A DNA stretch of 64,000 nucleotides from Micromonospora carbonacea (GCF_014205165.1 NZ_JACHMZ010000001.1:5314501-5378500), one strand, 5' to 3'; shown: positions 1-9,759, counted from the stretch's first letter. Notes: generated by a model not told the origin, from the sequence alone. Made by a program: numbers and translations.

Positions 1-1373
1 GGCGTGCCGTGACCCGGAATGTACGCTCCGGAGGTGTCGATGACCTCCGTCAACTCAACCTGATGCGCGAAGTAGTCTTCGATCAGCTTCTTACCGAACT
101 CGCGCTTCATGAAGGCGTTTCCGGTGATCTGGCCGACGTGACCCGCCCCGTCGCCGTGCTCGTCGGAGCGCTTCGCCAAGTCGAAGAAGCGCTTGGCGAA
201 CGGCACCGTCAGCGCGTACTGCCGGTGGCAGACGTCGGGGTAGATGTCGCGGTAGAGCTTGTTGCGGGCCGAGTCCGCCACGGTGATGTACGGCGGGTTG
301 CCGACCACCACCGTGTACTGCCCCTCTTCGAGGTAGTCGGCGAGCATGTCGGCGTCCTCGGTCGCGTACGCGAAGCCGCTCTCGCCCTTGGCGTACTCAA
401 GAAGGTCGCCCTGGTGCCGGGACTTGCGCCCCCAGTGCAGCAGTGAGTCGCCCGTCGCCACCCGCACCGGCCAAGCCGGCGTGCGCTCCAGCGACGTGAG
501 CCCGCACTCCTTCATCGCGGCGACCAGCAGCCGGAACCGGGCGATCGCCACCGCGAACGGGTTGATGTCCACGCCGGTCACCTGGCCGAGCGCCCGCTCG
601 ACCAGCACCCGCACGTCCGTCGCCGGCTCCCGGTCCCGCCACTTGCGCACCAGCCGGCCGAACGCGCCGAGCAGGAAGTGCCCCGACCCGCACGTCGGGT
701 CGATGACCGACGTGTCGGGCAGGCCGAACTCCTTCACCGCCGGCTCGAAGGTGCGGTCGAGGATGAACTCCTCCACGAAGTCCGGCGTCTGCAGCAGCGC
801 GTACGTCTTCTTCGCGTGCGCCGACAGGTCCTGGTAGAGGTCGCCGAGGAAGCGGGTGTTCAGGTCCTCCACCCGCAGCGAGGCCAGCCCCGGGCCGCGC
901 CGGAAGAACTCCGACAGCTTCTCGGCCGCCTCGCCGGAGATGTCGAACCGCCACACCGGGTTGTGCTCGTCGAAGATCTTGCCGGTGGCGCGCAGCCCCC
1001 GCAGGTACGTGAACGCCTCGCGCAACCAGTGCCGGTCGTTGTGCCGGGGGTTCTCGATCAGGTACTGCTGGCGCTCCTGCACCGCCCGCTCGACCGGGGC
1101 GGTCGGCTCCGGGCCGCCGATCCACAGCGGCTCGACCAGCGCGTTGTCCTCGCAGAAGCGCACGAAGACGCAGCCGAGCACCCACGCCACCGCCGCCTGG
1201 TCGAGGACGTCCTCCAGCCAGGTTTCGAACGTCCCCGCCGTACGCCGGGCGTCCTTGGCCTGGCCGTGCTCCTTGCGCAGCGACGATTCCAGCTCGGAGT
1301 CCCCGGCGACCACCGTACGCAGGTCGTCGGTGAGGGCGGTGACCTGGGCCTGTAGGGCCTTCAGGGGGATCAT
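1..1373 (-). CDS. pglX: BREX type 2 adenine-specific DNA methyltransferase PglX, N-terminal part
   Basis: PglX is the site-specific N6-adenine methyltransferase of the phage growth limitation (type 2 BREX) system. About 457 codons are visible; the gene runs off the left edge, so the C-terminal half is missing only because of the window. The frame is open throughout. A SAM-binding motif reading DPTCGSGHFL is encoded near 690-660 and the catalytic NPPY motif near 288-305. Close to the edge the protein reads DTSGAYIPGHGT, which I associate with PglX. The ATG at 1373 overlaps the pglW stop as ATGA, so the two are translationally coupled. Family members are about 1,200 residues. Methyltransferase and context are clear; PglX specifically is inferred from the adjacent pglW. 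Confidence 0.92.
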   Translation of the reverse strand, partial: MIPLKALQAQVTALTDDLRTVVAGDSELESSLRKEHGQAKDARRTAGTFETWLEDVLDQAAVAWVLGCVFVRFCEDNALVEPLWIGGPEPTAPVERAVQERQQYLIENPRHNDRHWLREAFTYLRGLRATGKIFDEHNPVWRFDISGEAAEKLSEFFRRGPGLASLRVEDLNTRFLGDLYQDLSAHAKKTYALLQTPDFVEEFILDRTFEPAVKEFGLPDTSVIDPTCGSGHFLLGAFGRLVRKWRDREPATDVRVLVERALGQVTGVDINPFAVAIARFRLLVAAMKECGLTSLERTPAWPVRVATGDSLLHWGRKSRHQGDLLEYAKGESGFAYATEDADMLADYLEEGQYTVVVGNPPYITVADSARNKLYRDIYPDVCHRQYALTVPFAKRFFDLAKRSDEHGDGAGHVGQITGNAFMKREFGKKLIEDYFAHQVELTEVIDTSGAYIPGHGT

Positions 1374-4300
1374 CGGGTGGCGTTCCTCTGCTGTTGTGCG
1401 GGGGCGGCGGCGCTCCACTCCTCCGGCAGCCACAGGGACTGGCTGGCCGGGGAGGTGAGCGGGAGTTGTCGACCGTCGAGCAGCACCGGCTCGGTGCGGC
1501 GGACGGGGACCAGCAGCAGCCGGGCGGCGGGGCGCGGCCGGGTGGGGTCGGCCAGCTCCTGGACCAGCCGGAGCTGGTCGTAGCGGGCCAACGGCGCGGC
1601 CTCGGTGATCAGCACCGGCCCGGGGGCCTCGGCGAGCCACCGCTCGACGGCGGGCAGCACCTCGTGCTGGAACAGCTCCACAAGGGAGCGAAAGTCGGCA
1701 TCCGTCGGCGAGCCGGTGTCGGCGGCGACGATCGCCTCCCAGGGGAAGCTGAGCGCCCGCAGCCGCTCCAGCGTGAGCGCGGTGACGTCGACCTCGGTGA
1801 GGTCGTAGCGCTGCAGCAGGGCCCGACGGGCGTGGGCGGTGCGCCGCACCGAGGTGAGCGCCACCAGGAAGCCGCGCCGGCCGATGACGTCGTGCAGCCG
1901 CCGGCTGACCTGCGCGGCGGCGTCGGGCTCCAGGATCGGGCCGACCGTGCTCTGCATGCGGGTGCCGGTGACCGAGGAGGTGCGGTCCGGCGGGGCGTAC
2001 AGGCCCGCCGACACGTCCCAGACCAGCGGGATCGTCTCCCGCAGCAGCCCGTCGAGCTGCGGCCGGGGCGGCAGCTCCTCGGCGCGGGGGAAGCGGGCGC
2101 GCACTCTGGCGCGTACCGCGTCGGGGTCGAGTTTCTGGCCGACCAGCGCGCCCGCGGCGAGGCGCAGCGCGCGCCCGGCGGGCATCTTCGCCGGGTAGAG
2201 CTGGCCCTGCGCGTTGACGGCGGCCCTGCCCCCGCTGCCGGCGGCGGCGAGCTGCAGCAGCCGGGCGTCGCTCAGCGGCGGGGTGCCGGCGGGCGGCGCT
2301 TCCAGCGCCCGCAGCTCCTCCACCGCCCGCGCCCGGGTGGGCAGCGGGTCCGCGCCGGCCAGCTCGGTGGCCCGCCGCCCCAGCCGGGTCACGTAGCCGA
2401 GCAGGTCGTCGGCGGTGCGCTCGATGCCCGGGTCGTCGGGCTCCCGGCCGACGAGCACGGTGTCGCAGTCGCGCAGCCGGTGCATGGCCACCCGGGCGTC
2501 GCCGCCCCGGGCCAGCTCGGTCTCCACGGCGGCCCGGACCAGGCCGATGGCCTGCGCGGTGCGTTTCGGCTCGACGGTGTACGAGCCGCGCGCGGCGACC
2601 AGCGCCTCGGCGATCTCCTCGGCGGAGGCCACCCCGCCCCGCCCGTCGAGCACGGCGACGATCTCGTCGCCGACCAGGCGCAGGGCCACGTTCGGCTGCC
2701 AGTCCCGGGCGACGACCCGCCGCAGCAGGGTGGAGATCTGCGGCTGCTGCTTGCCGGCCACCCGCGCCACGTCCGACTGGGACGGCCAGCGCAGATACCG
2801 GCCGTCGGCGTCGGGGGCCTGGCCGAGGAGCACCTGCACGGCGGTGCGGTGCCAGGCCGTGCGGTCGGTGACCGCCGGCAGCAGGGTGGCGCAGAGCGCC
2901 TCGACGCCCTGCGCGTAGGGGCGGGCGGCGGCGGCCGGCTCCGGCTCGGCGTCCAGCAGGTCCCGCAGCTCCCGGACGCGGGCCAGGATCTCCTTGCGGG
3001 TGGCGTCGGGCACGCCCCGGGCCCGGGTCAGCGCCGACGGCTCGGCGTCCAGCAGCTCGCCGACCGTGGTGATGCCCAGCCGCTCCAGCGCCGAACGGGC
3101 CCGCGCGGTCAGCTCCGCGCCCTCCAGCGGCGAGGAGCGGCCCAGCGGGGCGGCCCCGCCCGTGTCGTCGGTGGCCGCCGCCGGCTCCGGGATCTCCCGG
3201 AACACCGCCCGCCAGGCGTCGGTCATCTCGTCGAGGGTGTCGAACCGGTCGGCGGTGTCCCGGGCGAGGGCCTTGGCGAAGAAGGCGACCAGCCGGTCGG
3301 CGACCGAGGGGTCGAAGGCCGCCGGGTCGAGGGTCACCTCGTCGCTGACGGCGGCCGGGTTGGCGCCGTTGCCCCAGCGGGGCAGCGTGCCCGTCGCCAT
3401 CTCGTACAGGGTGACGGCGGCGGCGAACCGCTCGGCGGCGGCGTCGAACCGCAGCCGGCGCGGCGGCCCGAGGAACGGGTCGAGGTAGGCGGTGGTGCCG
3501 GCAGTGAGCTGGTCGGCCGGCACGCCCGCCAGGGAGAAGTCGAAAATGCACAGGTGGGGCTGCTTGTCCTTCGGCCGGGGCCGGGCCGCCAGGTTGGCCG
3601 GCTTGATGTCCCGGTGCCACACCCCCTGCCCGTCCAGGAACGCCACGATCTCCAGCAGGTCCCGGCCGTAGCGCTCCAGCAGGTCCAGCGCCAGCCGGCC
3701 GCCGCGCAGGTCCTCGGCGAGGGTGCGGTCGCCGGCGTTCTCCAGCAGCAGTGCGGTGCGGTTGCCGACCTTGATCGGGCCCTGCACCAGCGCCGCCACC
3801 CTGGAGTCGCGCAGCTTGTCGACCGTGCGGGCCTCGGCGGCGAACCGGTCGGCGTACTGCTCGTCCCGGGCCACCTTGAGCACCAGCTTGTCGCGCCCGT
3901 CGGAGGTGTCGCCCCGGGTGACGGCGAGGGCGATCGCGGTGGCCCCGCTGCCCAGGTTGCCGAGCACGGTGAGGCCGCCGTCGAGCACGTCGCCCCGGTG
4001 GGCCTGCAGCGGGTCGACCACCGGCTCCGGCTCCGGGGCGGTCAGCTCCTCCCAGACCAGGTCCAGCCAGGTGAGGAACTCCCCCACCCGCGCCATCCGC
4101 TGCGCCGGGTCGCCCCGCGTCGCGTCGTAGACGGCCGAGACCAGCGCCGTCGGCATGCCGTCGGCGACCGCGTCCAGGCGCAGGCCGCCGTCGGCGACCG
4201 CCGCGAGCAGATCCTCGGCGGAGGCCGCCGGCTCGACCCCGGCGAAGATCCGGTACGCCAGCGCGCCGAGGGAGAAGATGTCGAGCTGGTGGCCCGGCAG

Positions 4301-5512
4301 CCCCTCGACGACGGCCGCCTCGGGGGCCTGGTAGCGGCGGACCACGTCGTCGAAGAACAGTTCGAGGCTGGCCGGGTCGGTCGGGGAGCCGAGCGTGGTG
4401 GCCCGGGTGCCCGGCAACCGGCCGCCGGTCTGCCAGTCCGTCACCACGAGGGTCGGGCGGGCGCTGTCCGGGTCGCAGACGAAGACGGCCCGGGGGTTCA
4501 GCGAGCGGTGCGACAGCCGTCGGGAGTGGGCGTGGTCGACGATCTCGGCGAGATCCTGCACGAGCTGGAGGCGCTGGGCCAGCTGCAGCCGACCGTCCCG
4601 CTCGGCGAGCCACTGGTCGAGGCGTACCCACTCCTTGCGGTGGTCGAAGACGACCGCCGGCCCCCACGGGTGCTCGACCAGGTCGAGGGCGCGGGCGATG
4701 CCCGGGTGGTGGATGCCCTGCAGCAGCCGGAACTCGCGCTCCGCCGCCAGCTTGATCGTCGGTACGTCCTCCTCGGCGGCCCGGCTGGTCAGATAGAACC
4801 GGACCCGGCGCAGCAGCTCGCCGCCGACGGTGTGGTCGGCGAGGAAGTCCTGCCAGCCGATGCCCTCGGCGAACGGCCGCTGGTGCAGCACGAGCTGGTT
4901 GACCCGGCGGTCGGCGACGGAGGGGCGGATCCGCGCGCCCTTCACCAGCTCGACGATCTGCCGGCCCCGGACGGCGTCGACGTGGTGCCGGGCGTCGAGC
5001 GGCTGGGCGAGCAGCATCTCCTTGAGGCTGGGCAGCTTCGCGGCAGCGTGACCGTCGAGGCCGTAGACGTGCTGGCGGCCGATCTCGTCCAGCTCGGAGC
5101 GCGAATCGCGGGCGTGCAGGAAGACCGCCGCCTGGACGTACGGCACGCGCGCGCCGGGCGGAGCGTACTGCTGGATGACGCTGCGCAGCCGCTTCGCCTT
5201 GCGGTTGGCCAGGACCAGCGGGCTGTCGAGCACCTGCGTGCGGCCGTTGGGCTTGTGCCGCCGCCACTGCTGGCCGTCGCCGGAGACCCGGCCCTGCCAG
5301 TGCTTGAGCTCCAGCACGTAGAGGCCGCTGCGGGTGAGCACCAGCGCGTCGACCTCGTTGATGGAGCCGTCGGTGCCGACGAACTCCACGTTGGCCCACG
5401 CGTGGTAAGGCTCGGCGTCCGGCAGGTATGCGGCCAGCTCGCGCAGGCCCTCCTGCTCGTGCTGGTAGGCGCTCGGATTGATCTGCTCCCAGCGCGGTGA
5501 GTCCTCACGCAT
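1370..5512 (-). CDS. pglW: BREX type 2 serine/threonine kinase PglW with N-terminal NERD domain
   Basis: A 1,380-residue multidomain kinase of the Pgl/BREX-2 phage resistance system. Residues 35-110 form a NERD (nuclease-related) domain with the spaced acidic/lysine set D55, E68 and K70. A first kinase-like region (about 240-420) has a catalytic loop reading HRSLNP (335-340) in place of HRD, so it is probably a pseudokinase. A second kinase domain (about 510-780) has a glycine loop (518-526), K546 and an intact HRDIKPAN (633-640), although DFG is replaced by DFS (658-660). Helix-hairpin-helix-like sequence (LGITTVGELL) follows, then a long C-terminal region. It starts at an ATG and ends overlapping pglX. 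The 119 bases upstream probably hold its promoter, but no clear boxes are visible. In Streptomyces coelicolor PglW is required for Pgl immunity; its phosphorylation target here is unknown. Confidence 0.93.
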   Translation of the reverse strand: MREDSPRWEQINPSAYQHEQEGLRELAAYLPDAEPYHAWANVEFVGTDGSINEVDALVLTRSGLYVLELKHWQGRVSGDGQQWRRHKPNGRTQVLDSPLVLANRKAKRLRSVIQQYAPPGARVPYVQAAVFLHARDSRSELDEIGRQHVYGLDGHAAAKLPSLKEMLLAQPLDARHHVDAVRGRQIVELVKGARIRPSVADRRVNQLVLHQRPFAEGIGWQDFLADHTVGGELLRRVRFYLTSRAAEEDVPTIKLAAEREFRLLQGIHHPGIARALDLVEHPWGPAVVFDHRKEWVRLDQWLAERDGRLQLAQRLQLVQDLAEIVDHAHSRRLSHRSLNPRAVFVCDPDSARPTLVVTDWQTGGRLPGTRATTLGSPTDPASLELFFDDVVRRYQAPEAAVVEGLPGHQLDIFSLGALAYRIFAGVEPAASAEDLLAAVADGGLRLDAVADGMPTALVSAVYDATRGDPAQRMARVGEFLTWLDLVWEELTAPEPEPVVDPLQAHRGDVLDGGLTVLGNLGSGATAIALAVTRGDTSDGRDKLVLKVARDEQYADRFAAEARTVDKLRDSRVAALVQGPIKVGNRTALLLENAGDRTLAEDLRGGRLALDLLERYGRDLLEIVAFLDGQGVWHRDIKPANLAARPRPKDKQPHLCIFDFSLAGVPADQLTAGTTAYLDPFLGPPRRLRFDAAAERFAAAVTLYEMATGTLPRWGNGANPAAVSDEVTLDPAAFDPSVADRLVAFFAKALARDTADRFDTLDEMTDAWRAVFREIPEPAAATDDTGGAAPLGRSSPLEGAELTARARSALERLGITTVGELLDAEPSALTRARGVPDATRKEILARVRELRDLLDAEPEPAAAARPYAQGVEALCATLLPAVTDRTAWHRTAVQVLLGQAPDADGRYLRWPSQSDVARVAGKQQPQISTLLRRVVARDWQPNVALRLVGDEIVAVLDGRGGVASAEEIAEALVAARGSYTVEPKRTAQAIGLVRAAVETELARGGDARVAMHRLRDCDTVLVGREPDDPGIERTADDLLGYVTRLGRRATELAGADPLPTRARAVEELRALEAPPAGTPPLSDARLLQLAAAGSGGRAAVNAQGQLYPAKMPAGRALRLAAGALVGQKLDPDAVRARVRARFPRAEELPPRPQLDGLLRETIPLVWDVSAGLYAPPDRTSSVTGTRMQSTVGPILEPDAAAQVSRRLHDVIGRRGFLVALTSVRRTAHARRALLQRYDLTEVDVTALTLERLRALSFPWEAIVAADTGSPTDADFRSLVELFQHEVLPAVERWLAEAPGPVLITEAAPLARYDQLRLVQELADPTRPRPAARLLLVPVRRTEPVLLDGRQLPLTSPASQSLWLPEEWSAAAPAQQQRNATR

Positions 5513-5631
5513 GCCGTGCCCTGCGCCCCCGCGCCGCCATGACGGTCACTCCCACCTATTCAGCTTTTTTGGGATCCGGTGGACGGTACCGGCCGTCGGA
5601 TGCCCCGATAGTCAGAAACCCGACAGATAGC

Positions 5632-7650
5632 TCATTGATCCCCGTGCGGCCGAACGGGGTCAGGACGCACAGGGCCGGCCTCCTGCCCGGAAGGATGATC
5701 CTGTGTGGAGGGACGAGCCTGAGCCGGTGGCACGATCCGCGCCACGCCCGGGGCTTCGAAGGCACGCGGCACCCGGGCGGGAGGCACCAGCCCGGCCAGG
5801 AAGTCCTGGGTCTCCGGGTCCACCGAGTAGATCATGGTGCCCCGCATGCCCCTGGTGAGCAGCACCTTGTAGGCGTTGCGGATGAGCCGTTCCGCGTTCT
5901 GCCCCGGCAGTTGTCGCCGCCTGTCGAAGATGGCGCTGTCGTGGGACTCGACCGGCTGGCAGACCAGCTTTCCGTTACGAGCCACCAGGTCCCTGCCGAG
6001 AATGACGCCCGACCAGTCGTACTCGAAGCCCTGGGCGGTATAGATGCACCCGACCTGCTCGAAGCCACTCCGCTCGGTGGCCCAGTAGGAACCGGCCGGG
6101 ATCCCCCGGGGCGGATGGTCGCCGGCGGCGTTCCACGGCTTCGACCACGACCCGATCCTGACGTCGGGTACGAGCTGGCGGCCCCGGGGCTGCTCCGTCC
6201 AGGGCCAGCAGAAGCCGGCGGAGATCCGCGCCGAGCCGCCACCGTCGTGCGCCCACCGCAGCAGGGCCTCCATCTGCTGCGGCGAGTCCGCGAGAGCCAG
6301 CCGGAAGCTATCGTCACCGGCCCAGGCATAGGGACGGGTCCCTGCCAGGCCCAGCAGATGCAGCACCCACCGTTCGTAGCGAGGGCTGCCACCGCAGCGG
6401 AACTGCGCGCCCAGGTGGACGAAATCGACCTCCAGATCGAGCCGTTCAGCCGCGCTCCGGATCATGGCGACGCTGCCCACCTCGTTCGGCCGCACCACCT
6501 GGTCGTCGTCGAGCAGGAAGACCGGGACCTTGGCCACCTCGATGAGTTCCTGCACCTGCGGCTTGCTCCCCCGGCGATCACCACGGGTCGACCGGTTGCG
6601 GATCCGGTGGGCCTCGTCGCAGATCAGCACGTCGAGGCTGTCCGGCGGCTCGTTCATGAAGTCCATGAAGTAGTGGAACATCGGAGCGGTCCGCTGCTGC
6701 GGGTCGAAGGGGCGGCTCCTGGCGTACCGCTGCACGGTCTTCCTGAACGCCCTTGAGCCCGTGGCGTGCGCGACCGAGCGCCTCTCCCGCGCCAGGCTGG
6801 CCATCAGCGTCAACGCGATGGCGCTCTTGCCGCTGCCCGGCCCACCGGACACCAGCACCACCCTCTTACGCCGGCCCTGGTCCGCCCAGCGCACGCCCCG
6901 CATGACCAGCTCGTACGCCGCGCGCTGCTCGTCGAGCAGGACGAGATGCCGGCGGTTCTCCACCTCCTCGGCGGTGACCGCCAGGAGTTGCCTGCTGGGG
7001 CGGACGGGTGCCTGCAGCAGGCGCCGCGCCGCCGCCGCATCCCGCCAGGGCGCGAACCGCCCCGCCAGATACTCCTGTAGTTGCCCGACGCGGTCCCGGG
7101 TGAAGACCATGCGTCGGCGGTCCAGGGCCGCGTCATCGCCGACGGGCAGCGTGGGGATCCTTCGGCTGTCCGCGTTGTGCAGGTACGCCAGGCCGTGCAC
7201 CGAGTCCGGCCACTCCCAGAGGACGGGCAGGAAGTCCTCCAGATAGGAGCAGTACGCCTGCACCTGCAGCGCGGGATGCACCTGGGGGTCCACGAGCCCC
7301 GGCACCCGGACCAGCTTCTCCGCCTCGTCGTAGACCGTTGCCGTGCTCCACTGCTTGAGTTCCACGACGAGGTAGGCCGGACGTCGGGAGGCCAGCCCCG
7401 CACCAGCGAGGATCACGTCGATCCGCCGGCTGCTGCGGGGAAGCTGGCACTCCACGAGCGCGTCGAGATCCGCGAGACCCGCGCTGACGAGTTGTTCGGC
7501 CAACGCGGGAAGACTGCGCTGCCAGGACGATCGCTCGCTGTCGGACACCCGGAACCCCGCGCGGGCCAGATGGGCTCCCACCCGCCCAGCCAACTGCCCC
7601 GTCTCGGCCAGATCCAGGATCTGCTTGGGCGTGGTCTGGAATGCGAGCAA
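5632..7650 (-). CDS. PD-(D/E)XK nuclease-like/DUF2075 helicase fusion, copy A
   Basis: A 672-residue protein with two parts. Residues 60-105 carry a restriction-nuclease-like set, E67, D78, then ELK at 97-99, as in PD-(D/E)XK folds. From about residue 235 it is a DUF2075 (Schlafen-related superfamily 1 DNA/RNA helicase) ATPase: Walker A GGPGSGKS (269-276), Walker B with DEAH (345-348), a DDDQ motif near 382, and TAQGFE and LLTRGM motifs for the C-terminal helicase half. It starts at TTG, chosen because a GGGGGG tract lies about 9 bases upstream and the following residues align with the start of copy B. It lies between copy B and pglW on one strand. GC in sampled lines (62 and 65 percent) is below that of copy B. 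Nucleic-acid cleavage or unwinding in phage defence is inferred from domains and context. Confidence 0.85.
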   Translation of the reverse strand: MLAFQTTPKQILDLAETGQLAGRVGAHLARAGFRVSDSERSSWQRSLPALAEQLVSAGLADLDALVECQLPRSSRRIDVILAGAGLASRRPAYLVVELKQWSTATVYDEAEKLVRVPGLVDPQVHPALQVQAYCSYLEDFLPVLWEWPDSVHGLAYLHNADSRRIPTLPVGDDAALDRRRMVFTRDRVGQLQEYLAGRFAPWRDAAAARRLLQAPVRPSRQLLAVTAEEVENRRHLVLLDEQRAAYELVMRGVRWADQGRRKRVVLVSGGPGSGKSAIALTLMASLARERRSVAHATGSRAFRKTVQRYARSRPFDPQQRTAPMFHYFMDFMNEPPDSLDVLICDEAHRIRNRSTRGDRRGSKPQVQELIEVAKVPVFLLDDDQVVRPNEVGSVAMIRSAAERLDLEVDFVHLGAQFRCGGSPRYERWVLHLLGLAGTRPYAWAGDDSFRLALADSPQQMEALLRWAHDGGGSARISAGFCWPWTEQPRGRQLVPDVRIGSWSKPWNAAGDHPPRGIPAGSYWATERSGFEQVGCIYTAQGFEYDWSGVILGRDLVARNGKLVCQPVESHDSAIFDRRRQLPGQNAERLIRNAYKVLLTRGMRGTMIYSVDPETQDFLAGLVPPARVPRAFEAPGVARIVPPAQARPSTQDHPSGQEAGPVRPDPVRPHGDQ

Positions 7651-7709
7651 GTGAGGAGCCCCCCGGCACGAAGATCTCGCGCGGTGGGGGCGTGTCCTGG
7701 TGGGAAGCC

Positions 7710-7745
7710 CGTCGGTCCGCTGAACCGACGGTCACTGTAGCTACA
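7710..7745. promoter_or_regulatory. Hairpin and 10-bp palindrome between the two nuclease-helicase genes
   Basis: A 7-bp perfect stem (7710-7716 with 7724-7730) around a 7-base loop is followed six bases later by the palindrome TGTAGCTACA at 7736-7745. Together they lie just downstream of copy B and upstream of copy A. The hairpin could be a weak terminator or processing site and the palindrome an operator. No clear promoter boxes accompany them. Confidence 0.4.
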
Positions 7746-7759
7746 CTCTCCGGTCGACG

Positions 7760-9664
7760 CTACCCGGCATCTCGCGCGAAACGGACCACCGGCGGCTGCT
7801 CCACCCGCACCAGCCCACTCAGGTACTCACGCGTCTCCGGGTCCGTCGCGTACAGCACCGTGCCCCGCATCCCCCGCGTCAACAGCACCTTGTACGTGTT
7901 GCGGATGAGCCGGTCCGCCTCCTCGTCGCTGACCGCCTTGCGGCTGCGGAACGCCGGATCCCTCGACTCCTCCCGCCGGGTCACCAGCCGACCGTCCCGG
8001 GCCACCAGGTCCGGGCCGATGATGACGCCCGACCAGTCGTACTCGAAGCCCTGCGCGGTGTAGACGCAGCCGACCTGCCCGAAGCCGTTCGGATCGGTGG
8101 CCCAGTACGCGCTGCCCGGGGCGTCGCCGACGCTGCGGTCGCTCTTGACGTTCCACGGCCGGGCCCAGCCGCCGACCGTCACGTCCGGCACCAGCGTGCC
8201 GTCCGGCCTCGGGTCGCTCCACGGCCAGCAGTAGCCGGCCGACATCCTGGCCGTGCCGCCGTCCGCCTGCCGGTCGGCGAGCCACTCCTCCAACTCCTGC
8301 GGCGAGTCGACGACCCGCACGTCGAACCGGCCGTCGCCGGACCACACCGTCGGGTCGCCGCCGTCGAGGCCGAGCAGGTCCAGGACCCACTGCTCGTACG
8401 CCTCGCTGCCGCCGCAGCGGAACTGGTCGTGCAGCGAGACGACGTCGACCTCCAGCCCCAGCTTCTCCGCGAACGCCGAGATGACCTCGACGTTACCCAG
8501 CTCACCGGGCTTGACCACCTGGTGCTCGTCGAGGAGGAAGACCGGCACCCGGGCGACGGAGACGAGTTCCTCCAACTGCGGCCGGGCCCGGTCGCGGCGC
8601 GCCTTCGTCGTGTAGCGGTTCACCGACGTCTCGCGCACCCGGTGCGCCTCGTCGCAGATCAGCACCTCGATGTCGTTGGTGCCGGCGTCCATGAAGCTGT
8701 TGAAATACTTGAACATGCTCTGCAGGCGGGTGGACCCACGCCCCGCGTAGCGGCGCAGGGTCTGGGTGAACGACCGGGAGCCGGTGGCGTGCAGCACCGA
8801 CCGGTCCTGGCGGGCCAGCTCGCCGAGGACCGACAGGGCGATCACGCTCTTGCCGCTGCCCGGCCCGCCGGCCACCACCACGGCCCGCTTGCGGTTCGCC
8901 GTCCGGGCCCGCTCCACGGCATGCATGACCAGCTCGTACGCCACGTGCTGCTCGTCGAGGAGGGTGAAGTTCGACCGTTCCTTCAGCTCCGCCGCCGCGT
9001 ACGCCAGCAGGTGCCGGCTGGGACGTACGGTGCTGGCCAGGAAGCGGTCGGCCGCGCCCGCTCCCGAGCCGGCGGCGAACCGGCCGCGCAGGTGGTCGAG
9101 CCACCGGCCCCGGCGCTGCCCGGTGAAGATCCGGCTCTGCTCGGTGGCCGGCCGGTCGAGCAGGTCGGCCACGTCCCGGTCCACCGCGTTGTGCAGGTAC
9201 GCCGCCCCGTGCAGGCGCTGCGGCGCCCGCCCGAGGACGCCGAGGAAATCGGTGAGGTAGCGGCAGTAGTCGGCGACCTGGATCCCGGGGTGCAGCCGCG
9301 GCCCCCGGACGTTTTCGACGGCCACCAGGGTGTCGGAGTCCTCGTAGGCCGTGGCGTAGCTCCACTGCTTGAGCTCCACCACGAGGTACGAGTCGTCCCC
9401 GGTGCGCGGGTCGGACCCCGCCAGGACCGCGTCGACGCGGCGGCTGGTCAGCGGGAGCTGGTACTCCACCAGCACCTCGACCTGGCCGAGACCTGCGTCG
9501 ACGAGGTCCTGCGCCAGCACCGGCAGGCTGCGCGCCCAGGCCCGCTTCTCGGCGGGCGCCACCCCGTGGCCGCCGCTCCTGAGCCGCTCCGCCAGCACCT
9601 CGACCAGTGTGTCGTCGGCGGCGAGGCGCAGCAGACCAGCAGCAGACGAACGGTACGCCGACAT
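7760..9664 (-). CDS. PD-(D/E)XK nuclease-like/DUF2075 helicase fusion, copy B
   Basis: A 634-residue paralogue of the preceding gene with the same layout. The N-terminal nuclease-like motif reads RRVDAVLAG followed by VVELKQWS. Then come Walker A GGPGSGKS, Walker B LICDEAH, a DEHQ motif, and the C-terminal TAQGFEYDW and LLTRGM motifs. The ATG at 9664 is preferred over an upstream in-frame start because GGAGGC sits seven bases before it. By eye the two copies are roughly half identical across the ATPase core, too diverged for a recent duplication. It follows the MazG-like gene on the same strand with a 95-base gap containing an inverted repeat. A nucleic-acid-acting defence role is inferred; no characterised homologue is claimed. 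Confidence 0.85.
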   Translation of the reverse strand: MSAYRSSAAGLLRLAADDTLVEVLAERLRSGGHGVAPAEKRAWARSLPVLAQDLVDAGLGQVEVLVEYQLPLTSRRVDAVLAGSDPRTGDDSYLVVELKQWSYATAYEDSDTLVAVENVRGPRLHPGIQVADYCRYLTDFLGVLGRAPQRLHGAAYLHNAVDRDVADLLDRPATEQSRIFTGQRRGRWLDHLRGRFAAGSGAGAADRFLASTVRPSRHLLAYAAAELKERSNFTLLDEQHVAYELVMHAVERARTANRKRAVVVAGGPGSGKSVIALSVLGELARQDRSVLHATGSRSFTQTLRRYAGRGSTRLQSMFKYFNSFMDAGTNDIEVLICDEAHRVRETSVNRYTTKARRDRARPQLEELVSVARVPVFLLDEHQVVKPGELGNVEVISAFAEKLGLEVDVVSLHDQFRCGGSEAYEQWVLDLLGLDGGDPTVWSGDGRFDVRVVDSPQELEEWLADRQADGGTARMSAGYCWPWSDPRPDGTLVPDVTVGGWARPWNVKSDRSVGDAPGSAYWATDPNGFGQVGCVYTAQGFEYDWSGVIIGPDLVARDGRLVTRREESRDPAFRSRKAVSDEEADRLIRNTYKVLLTRGMRGTVLYATDPETREYLSGLVRVEQPPVVRFARDAG

Positions 9665-9688
9665 GGGGAACGCCTCCGGGCAGCACAA

Positions 9689-9735
9689 GGTTCCGGGCGG
9701 GCCCTCGCGCGCGGGCCGCTCTTCGTCCCGGAACC
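9689..9735. repeat. Inverted repeat between MazG-like and nuclease-helicase genes
   Basis: A perfect 9-bp inverted repeat GGTTCCGGG/CCCGGAACC (9689-9697 and 9727-9735) encloses a GC-rich loop that can fold further. It sits in the 95-base gap between the MazG-like stop and the copy B ribosome-binding site. It may attenuate or process an operon transcript. This is seen in sequence only. Confidence 0.4.
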
Positions 9736-9759
9736 CTACCCAGCCGGATCGAATGCGGG

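Noticed and set aside
1394..5500. A 1,368-codon open frame on the plus strand opposite pglW
   Set aside because: It mirrors the pglW codons, as happens at very high GC. It has Gly/Gln/Val/Arg-rich low-complexity sequence without domains, and pglW itself shows clear kinase motifs.
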